Origin: Melampsora larici-populina 98AG31
Taxonomy: Eukaryota > Basidiomycota > Pucciniomycetes > Pucciniales > Melampsoraceae
Assembly (NCBI RefSeq): GCF_000204055.1
Contig: NW_006768774.1
Location: forward strand, 1,627,819-1,691,818
Reading direction: 5' to 3'
Length of the DNA stretch: 64,000 nucleotides
Every line of letters starts with the position of its first letter. The first letter of the stretch is position 1. Shown here piece after piece: positions 57,180 to 64,000 of this stretch. The notes beneath the pieces were generated by a model. That model saw only the letters and a list, made by a program, of their open reading frames with translations. It had not been told where the DNA came from and ran no database searches. The position numbers were made by a program, and so were the translations under genes.

Positions 57180-58295
57180 ACCATCAATCGTCTGTAAACT
57201 GACTGGGGTCATTTATTTTTGTCTTTGGTGGAATGTGAGGCAATTTGCTTGGTCAACAACTTGAACAAACCACATTATTTATATAAGATTGTTCCAAAAT
57301 TATCTTATATATGACCTTTTTGGAATGTAAACCATCCCCATCCTGAATCACCAGTAATTACAAGCACCTTCATGGGATCCCACCTGATTGATCACCTACC
57401 ATTTGGCATGTGCAAACATTGATCACATCATATAAAGAATAATTGGTCATAAAGGAACTTTCACCTCTGAATTGCATCCAAAAGAATCTATCAATGCAAG
57501 TGGAGGGCTACATAGACAACTGTTTCTTGTTGAAATGGATTGATAGGAGATTTGTTTACTCTCATCCAATTTGTAAGAAAGAAATGAAGATGCTCATGTG
57601 GTTAAGAGTAGAGGGATGTATGATTAATACATTTGTGTATATATCAGATTAATGTTGAACATTGAATGGAATCCTGGTGCTTTATAATTTGATTCTTCAG
57701 AAATATTTAAAATGAGTTCTCATTGGATGAATCATACATTAGAAATGATGTTTGAGATTCAAAGGGCTTCAATTTGATCTGTATAATTCTCTGTTTGGTG
57801 GAATTGTACAAATGTTTTCAATTACAAAAACCATTGTGTTGTTGATTATCCTGAATTGATAGTATTCAGTTTGTTATATTGATGCATAGATTTCTTGCCA
57901 TTTAAACCTCTTTGTAGTAACCTTATTTGCTGAAGGTTTGTTATCATAAATCAATCTCATAGTGATTTTTAAATTCAGAAAGAGAAACCATTCACCACTC
58001 ACCCTAGAAGAAAATGAATTCTTGAAATCTACATAAAAAGAGATGCAATTTTTTCATTCATTTTTACACATAACTTTAATGATGTTATATTTTTTCACTT
58101 TTTTTCCATTATTGTTATTGAATTATCTTATTATGTGAATCACCTTTTAGTATTTGGATTTAATTTGGATGAGAGGGATTTTGTATGCAACATCAGAACT
58201 GTACATTGTCAAACCAAACCAATATCATTCTAATTCTGCCCATAAAAGATAACCAAAGCTGTATGAACCAGTTGGAACAATCATCACCCAATCAA
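57180..58295. other. Gene-free AT-rich stretch within the Helitron
   Basis: No gene is supported; the sequence after the WD40 fragment is degenerate and AT-rich. Confidence 0.5.
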
Positions 58296-58297
58296 TA

Positions 58298-58458
58298 GTT
58301 GGTCTCAAACCAAACCTGATTGGCAAAAAACCCGGTACACCTGGTTGTCTTTTTGGCTGGGAGGTGTCAAAAATGCCAACTCAATACACAAAGTTACCAC
58401 CAAAAAAGCAACTGGGTGTACTGCGTTTTTTGGCAACAGGGTTTGCTTTGAGACCAAC
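58298..58458. mobile_element. Small TA-flanked MITE
   Basis: About 65-bp inverted repeats start GTTGGTCTCAAA and share AAACC, TTG.CAAAAAAC and GTACACC. TA occurs on both sides (58296-58297, 58459-58460). At 161 bp with no ORF it fits a Tc1/mariner-type or similar MITE. Confidence 0.75.
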
Positions 58459-58460
58459 TA

Positions 58461-59150
58461 ATCTGTAGAGCTGTCCAGATATTCTCTGCAAGTTAAATCT
58501 CTACAAGGCAATGTCAGCAAGCGTCTAGAGAGACCTTTTGGGATCCCTCTAGAATATCAATTTTTTTCTACATATGTAAGGGTGTCAACTTCTATGTTCA
58601 ATTACAATTTCAATGATCAATCAATTGTGATTTTAATGATTGACTCTAATAATTTTTGCTCCCAAAAATCTCAAGAATTCATAAACTTAACAAAGTCCCA
58701 CACTTGCCTCAAGCAAGGCTGAAGTGAGCAAGGGACTTACACCAAACTTTTACAGTCCATAACCTCACGGTAGAGGGTTTTGCAGGGAGCTTCCTTCAAT
58801 CCCCTTTATCTTTTGCCACACCAAGGATTTGGACATGGTCCAAAGAGAAAAAATATGAGCCAGAGTAAGGCACATATTGTGCATTTTTTTCACCGAGGAA
58901 AGCACCCTTATTACACAGATAATAGATGAACAAAATTGTTGAAGTATAGTGTAATTTCTGTCACGTTTCTTCTTATTACATAACTGATATCAACTATATG
59001 TCTTTTATTTCATATCCCATTTACTGTCATCATCACTAATGTAGCTTTGTTTCACGTGTCATGTTGTATGTATCATTTGTCATCATAATTAACCTAAGTA
59101 CCGTTGAAAAGTTTAATGATAAACCTCAAACAGCAGCAAAGACAAGTCTC
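58461..59150. other. Gene-free stretch
   Basis: Nothing supported; no tRNA or other structured RNA was recognised. Confidence 0.4.
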
Positions 59151-59157
59151 CCTTCTT

Positions 59158-59462
59158 TATCCAAGATATTCTAATCATTCTTGGGTGTGAAGGTGAGTTA
59201 AACTCTGGTTCGTGAGAACTTTGATAGCTCATAGGTTATGTCCTGAACTCTATTGTTCCCTGCTCTGACAGGTATGTAGTTTATTTCTGTTTCTTATTAT
59301 TCTTATCTTTGTGTTCTTTTTATTCTGATGTGATGGAAATAAAACTGATCCAAGATCTTCTAATCATTCTTGGGTGTGAAGGTGAGTTAAACTCTGATTT
59401 GTGGGAACTTTGATAGTTCATAGGTTCTGTTCTGAACTCTATTGTTCCCTGCTCTGATAGTT
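59158..59462. repeat. Direct repeat, two copies of about 118 bp
   Basis: ATCCAAGAT.TTCTAATCATTC, TTGGGTGTGAAGGTGAGTTA, AACTTTGATAG.TCATAGGTT and CTATTGTTCCCTGCTCTGA occur at about 59158-59272 and 59347-59459. About 75 bp of unrelated sequence separates them. Confidence 0.8.
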
Positions 59463-59723
59463 TCAACACAAATCAACTAATTTCACACCACGACAATTAA
59501 TTAGTTCAAACCCCAATTGAACTGAATTTGGATGGCCGGATTCAAAGTTTCCTTGACTCACAAATTCTGTTCACAACGTGTTTGCAATATGTAAACCACA
59601 AAATAACTATCATTTGGCATCATCGATTGGACATTGGTAATTGTTGCACACCAGAACATCGATTCCAGATAAGAACACAGAACTTCTGGTGTGACTGAAG
59701 AAGAAAAAACAGGTTAGGAACTG

Positions 59724-59856
59724 TTAGGCTTAGGGGTTAGGCTTAGGGGGTTAGGATTAGGGCATTAGGATTAGGGGGTAGGATTAGGAGGTTAGGGCAT
59801 TAGGACTAGGGGGTTAGGATCAGGGGGTTAGGATTAGGGCATTAGGCTTGGGGCAG
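59724..59856. repeat. Degenerate TTAGGG-like tract
   Basis: About 130 bp are built of TTAGGG, TTAGGATTAGGG, TTAGGCTTAGGG and similar units. It resembles fungal telomere repeats but is irregular. It lies inside the Helitron-like element, about 200 bp before its 3' end. Confidence 0.75.
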
Positions 59857-60534
59857 GATATAATTTTAAATACACAATTTTTGCCATGCAGTCATTCAGG
59901 GTATGGCACAGACAGCACAAAAAGGGGTGTCAAAGTTCACACGCGCCTGGGAGGGCACCCGATTCTCAAAATATCTACTGACCCACCCCACATTTATTCT
60001 TCAGGTTGTGACAAAAATGTCAGTGCGGCGCCCGCCGCCCAATTGTGCTAGTGTAATAATTAAAATCAGAAGTCAGTTTAAGTTTACCACAGAATACAGC
60101 GAGTGTCTTCAGAAAAACCTTACCTGATTGTGTAAACGCTCTATAGACCTGAGAGATTGACGGTTGTAATCAGGTAAACTGGGACCTTGAGGTATGCCTG
60201 CTGCAGCCTTGGCATATTCCTTTGCAACCTTCGCTTTATTCACGCACTCATCATATAACACTTGTAATTTGGCAAGTTTGCCGGCGTCAAGATCGAAATG
60301 TTCTAATTCTTCGTCATCGTCATCACTACCTTCTTGATTTGGAGGAGTGAGACCAGATAGGCGGTAAAAGACGGAAGGGTGAAAAACCAGCTGTTGTTGT
60401 TCAGGGAGAGCGGTCCAGATTTTGCCAAGGTCACGGTTTCGTTTTGACAGAATTCCTTTCTGTCCTTTAGGTGGCACTGTTTTGTTGATTGATAGAAAGA
60501 TAATAAGAAAAAATTAAGTACTTTGAAAATTTTC

Positions 60535-60625
60535 ACATATGTGTGAATAGAATTCACATATGTGTGAATGAGATTAATGGAATTCACACATATGTGAATT
60601 CTATTCACACATGTGTGAATCCAAC
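60535..60625. repeat. Palindrome array 4, inside an intron
   Basis: Four units (TTCACATATGTGTGAA twice; TTCACACATATGTGAA; TTCACACATGTGTGAA) lie between a GTATAG donor near 60667 and an AACAG acceptor near 60477 of the split minus-strand gene. They also create the short open frames seen here. Confidence 0.8.
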
Positions 60626-61526
60626 TTACTTTGATGCAAACCAATCTCAATACTATACCTTTTCCATAATTGGTATCCCCCAGTTTTTCGGCGGCCTCCG
60701 AGCTCCCCTCTTTACAGAACATTTGCAATCAGTGACGTTTGAGAAATCAGGCATGTGGGATTGGAACTTACAGGGCTTTATCAAGCGTAAATTTACTAAC
60801 ATTCCCGATGATGGAAAGCATAGCCATCTGGTGTTTGTATATTTTACGAATAGCCTTAGCTTCCTTCAAAATTGCAGCAGAAACTGATGTGGCCTTTTTC
60901 GTCTGTGAGCGTTCCTGTACAGCTATGCGAGCTGGTGGCCATTTGTCCAGTTTCAACTTATAGTTATGGAGAGTGGGTAAGACCACTTGTTCTGGGTGAG
61001 TGGCGGCTTGTGAATTTTTGATTTGGTCAGTATGGTGAGTTAGGCGTTGTCTCAGAATTCGGCTAGAAGTGCGCTGATGACTAGGCTCCTCAGCAAGCTC
61101 GAATTGGTCGGCGAGGCGTTGGAGCAGGTCGTCTTCTTTGTTGCCTTCGGTTTCTTCGTTTTCTTGGTCTTTGGTGACATCATTTGTCGGTGGAGGTTGA
61201 TTACGCAGAAGTTGAAGTTGTATGTCTGAGTCAGAGTCGCCTGACGCATCATTTAACTGGTCGGATTGTGAGTTTTCGTTGTCTTCCAGTCGATATTCTC
61301 CATCAGATGATGGAGGATCATCTTGTACGTCTAGACACCTTCTTTTCCGAGTATTCAAGACCAAAGACCTGACATTTTTTTTGCGTTTTCGATCAGAGGT
61401 TGAATTTGAGTTTGCACTTTCAAAGGATACTCTGCGACCCAAGTGGGAGGTCCTTCTGGTATGATGTCCAAGAGATGGGCCAGTGGAGGTTTGAGTACGT
61501 GAGCGAGAACGGGTGGAGGAGGGCAT

Positions 61527-62005
61527 TTTGTTGAAAGAGCTAGGAATCGAATGTGAAAAGTGAAGAACAAAAAGCTGATATAATGTAAGTTTTATTTCGA
61601 GCCGGCGTGGAGCTAACATCAACAGGTATGTACCCCACCTTGAATAAATATGGGGTACATATTCAAGGTGTGTATGTACAGCTCATACAGGATTCCCAGG
61701 CTAATCTAAGAAGCTGAAGGGGTGTGAAACAAAAAAGTTGGGGGTGGCTTAGTCCCTCTGGTGTCTGTTACATGGTCTATACGGTGGTATAACCACAGAA
61801 CAGACAGGTGGACGACAGGGGCTAACCACCTGTCGTGGTTTGGTACCAATACCAGGGAGAGATAATGAAAAATTCATTCCCCCATTTATTAATTTCAATA
61901 AAAAAAACTTACGAAAATCTGGCCAACTGATAGGACTCGACACCATCCAAACCCACTCGTTCCTCACATTCATCGTATCAAATCTCTGATTCTATTTCTT
62001 CAAAC
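61527..62005. promoter_or_regulatory. Divergent promoter region of the KDZ gene pair
   Basis: This 479-bp spacer separates two head-to-head genes. It contains an inverted repeat around 61630-61668 (GGTATGTACCCCACCTTGAA with TTCAAGGTGTGTATGTAC-like sequence) and a second pair around 61790-61840 (CAGACAGGTGG, CCACCTGTCG). Shared regulation of the pair is inferred from the layout only. Confidence 0.45.
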
Positions 62006-64000
62006 ATGGGGAAGAAAGGAACCACAGTCCTTTGCCCGCTTGGACTAGCCAAAAAGAAAAGACGCAGAAAAGAAGAAGCTGAAGGCTCTGCAAACATTGT
62101 GGACAAAGTTGACGAGAGTGAAGCTCAATATGTCAACAACCGTCTAATTGAATTTGAACAAGCACTCAACGATATTCAGGATCCAATGCAAGTGGATGGT
62201 CAGGCAAACCAAACCAACAACAACCATCAAGATGACAACAACATGATGCTATATGGTGATGCGGATGTATATGACAACATCAATAATTTCCTGCCGGCAC
62301 GAGATGATCCTGCCGTGGCCCCAGATCCCAATGTACCTTTTGTCAACTATGTACAAGGCTCTTTCTACAAGAGCAAAAAAATGACAGAAAATAAGAACTG
62401 GAAGAAGGCTCTTCCAAAAATGTTTATTACCTACATGACACTGTCGCAAGAAACTTCCCAATGGGGGGATACTTCCAAGTGGGACTACGATCACAACCCA
62501 AAATACACACAATGTTGTTGTGGTGTGGGGGATCTGAAAAGACGTAAAGTTGATATGTTGGATATTTTGGGTTAGTTATCTTCTTGGGAATAATGCTTAT
62601 GTTCATATAAATCATACATTGGTGCGGGATGTTGATTATGTTGATGACTTAGAGCGAAAACAATTAGAAATAACATTTTGTAAATGTACCATGGATCAAG
62701 TACGCCTTGTCAGAATGGGTTACATTGGAGGATCTCCAGTACATCCTCAAGCCGCGTACTCAATCAGGCTACTTAGGTTGCATCATTCCTTTTGGAAGTA
62801 TTGCACAGTCAGAACACAAGGGTTTGCGCTGGGATTAGATGAATTCCTTGACCCGGCCAATCCGCTACTGTTGGTTGCGGGAACCAATCAGGCGAGTCTA
62901 ATTGTTTCTAGAAATGAAAACTCACAGCTTAGATATGTTTGTGTTTCAGCCTCAACGGTGGCGGAAAACCCTGTCTTCTGCAATTGATGCATATCGATAT
63001 ATGCTGCGCAAAGAGAAGGAACTTACAATCAGTGCGTTGTATCTCACTGCCCTGGATCAACTTGCGATGAACTGCCCAAGATGTTTTGGCCCGCTTCAGC
63101 CAAACCCACAGGCAGATGAGTCTGATTATCACGTCTGCTGTGATGGAAACTTTCAACATCGACAACATCTTGCTGCGAGCCAGGAGTATGAGGAAATGGA
63201 GATGGAGAATCCGCCTCTCTTCCTGGACAATCAAAAGGTTGAAGAGTGGAAACGACGGACTGGTGGCAAAGATCATCGTCAAATTGGGGTATGTACAATA
63301 TCTAGATCATTTCAAAATTGTGATATAAATGTGGATGACTTTCACCCATATGTGAATTGGATTCACATATGGGTGAATCAAATTCACCCACATGTGAATG
63401 TGTTGATTTCTTTCACATATGGGTGAATTTATTCACTCCATATGTGAATTTGTTTCACATATNNNNNNNNNNNNNNNNNNNNNNNNNNNNNNNNNNNNNN
63501 NNNNNNNNNNNNNNNNNNNNNNNNNNNNNNNNNNNNNNNNNNNNNNNNNNNNNNNNNNNNNNGAATTAGATTCACCCATATGTGAATCAGTTGAACAAAG
63601 TCACATATGGGTGAATTAGATTCACCCATATGTGAATCCAATTCACATATGGGTGAATCTAAATCAGCCATATGTGAATGTCATCCACATAAGATCACAC
63701 AGGGGGGAAAAACTTGAGATCTGATTAGAAATTTGTTTAATTTTTAAATTTTCCCCAGGATCAATGTTCAGCATCTCACACAGCTGCTTCAGATGTACGA
63801 GGAAAATCTACGTGGAAAGGATGTGATGAAACAGGCCTTATCGCAATGGCTTGTAGGCATGATCACGTTGTGAAATATGTAAATGTGGTTCAGAGTGGGG
63901 AGCGGTGAGGGTTTCTTTCCAACTACATACAAGTGGTGTGTTCCAATGCTAATTATACCACTGTTATACCACTGCATTACCTAGTCAGTACTTTGTATTG
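62006..64000 (+). CDS. KDZ transposase with CxC1 cysteine cluster, partial
   Basis: Exons are 62006-62570, 62653-62891, 62950-63288 and 63759-63904, all in phase; the gene runs off the window. Intron 2 (62892-62949) starts with GC, not GT. Intron 3 (470 nt with a gap) holds a palindrome array. The N-terminus is basic, then acidic. The CxC1 cluster (KYTQCCCGVGDLKRRKVDML, ITFCKCTMDQVRLVRMGYIG, SPVHPQAAYSIRLLRLHH) spans about 175-235. The KDZ core begins at WRKTLSSAIDAYRYML and CPRCFGPL, with Asp333 in HVCCDGNFQHRQH. It continues CSASHTAASDVRG, KGCDETGLIAMACRHDHVVK and YVNVVQSGE. This order is diagnostic of Kyakuja-Dileera-Zisupton transposases, which move large DNA transposons. The rest of the catalytic core lies beyond the window. 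No damage is seen in the visible exons. Confidence 0.9.
63340..63695. repeat. Palindrome array 5 in KDZ intron 3, with gap
   Basis: TTCACCCATATGTGAA and TTCACATATGGGTGAA units lie on both sides of an N run. They fall between the GTATGT donor at 63289 and the CCCCAG acceptor at 63753-63758. Confidence 0.85.
63463..63562. other. Assembly gap (100 N)
   Basis: A fixed-size gap inside the palindrome array. Palindromic DNA often breaks assemblies, so the true array length is unknown. Confidence 0.95.

Larger units (their letters stand above)
54539..60051 (+). mobile_element. Non-autonomous Helitron-like element carrying gene fragments
   Basis: It starts TCATAAACATT (54539) after A and ends in CTAG (60048-60051) before T. 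A perfect hairpin GCGGCG-CC-CGCCGC (60025-60038) lies nine bases before the CTAG. This fits the Helitron rules: TC...CTRR, no target duplication, A-T insertion site. The limits are confirmed independently, because joining 54538 to 60052 rebuilds a 75-nt intron ending ATTACATAG and keeps reading phase in the surrounding minus-strand gene. Inside are plus-strand host gene fragments with introns (55.8-57.2 kb), a small MITE, a direct repeat and a TTAGG-rich tract. No Rep-helicase is present. Confidence 0.75.
53780..61526 (-). pseudogene. Uncharacterised gene split by a Helitron-like insertion
   Basis: The N-terminal part starts at 61526 (MPSSTRSRSRTQTSTG), a charged, Ser/Arg/Glu-rich region to 60772. 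A small exon lies near 60720-60668, then 60476-60124 (RNRDLGKIWTALPEQQQLVF, HPSVFYRLSGL, SIERLHNQ). The C-terminal part continues at 54535-54220 (LENKANNMNFSYYLLACSTY, WCREFTSHEEMALYV, FAARAQGLSVSEVVAQ) and 54150-53780 (YNIKIIQLPGSSLPKEVL, then an acidic Glu-run end). Strand and order agree, and removing 54539-60051 rebuilds an intron with matching phase. The exon 1-2-3 phases did not fully resolve. Palindromes lie in the intron at about 60530-60620. I recall similar proteins in rust genomes beside KDZ transposases but cannot name a function. It is divergent from the KDZ gene, 480 bp away. Confidence 0.6.

Noticed and set aside
59724..59856. True chromosome end
   Set aside because: The repeat is degenerate, only about 130 bp, and has transposon sequence on both sides.
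1..64000. tRNA, rRNA or snRNA genes
   Set aside because: I looked for tRNA T-loop and anticodon-arm patterns and conserved rRNA blocks and saw none; a covariance-model scan would be decisive.

Overview
The window looks like a transposon-dominated stretch of a basidiomycete genome, most likely a rust fungus (Pucciniales, Puccinia-like). Evidence: AT-rich DNA, short GT-AG introns of 50-90 nt, a KDZ transposase with a CxC1 cysteine cluster, a Tet-like 2OG-Fe(II) oxygenase of the type expanded in Puccinia, chromodomain Ty3/gypsy, LINE, hAT, MULE, CACTA-like and Helitron-like elements. Species was not determined. Two runs of 100 N (18223-18322, 63463-63562) are assembly gaps.

Layout. 0-2.1 kb: one ordinary-looking host gene, a serine-rich RING-H2 protein. 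4-10 kb: inverted-repeat MITEs and hAT wrecks, one split by a solo LTR with a 5-bp target duplication. 10-16.3 kb: a LINE whose ORF1 region is interrupted. 18.1-18.8 kb: a tandem repeat with an assembly gap. 19.07-27.78 kb: a MULE-type DNA transposon with ~200-bp terminal inverted repeats and an 11-12 bp target duplication. Its six-exon gene encodes a GCM-like zinc finger, a DDE transposase core and a USP-like cysteine protease module. Its right terminal repeat was hit by two further elements, a TA-flanked one and a CACTA-type foldback one. 29.0-30.2 kb: a decayed carbamoyl-phosphate synthase large-subunit fragment, upstream of a Helitron-like 3' end at 31.5 kb. 33.95-35.16 kb: an uncharacterised multi-exon gene.

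37-64 kb is the most interesting part. Four gene units occur in a row: an FAR1-like zinc finger plus OTU-like protease gene (minus), a Tet-like dioxygenase gene (minus), an uncharacterised gene (minus), and a KDZ transposase gene (plus, divergent from the previous one and running off the window). Arrays of a 16-bp palindrome, TTCAC-N6-GTGAA with a variable 6-bp core, lie in the spacers between them and inside introns of the last two. A complete gypsy element with identical LTRs (42300-48427) and a 5.5-kb Helitron-like element (54539-60051) interrupt this layout. The Helitron limits can be set to the base, because removing it rebuilds a 75-nt intron with matching phase in the third gene. It carries fragments of host genes, including a U5 snRNP 40-kDa WD40 gene with introns. 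I infer that 37-64 kb is one large KDZ element carrying DNA-modification and protease accessory genes, later broken up by nested insertions; this remains to be tested.
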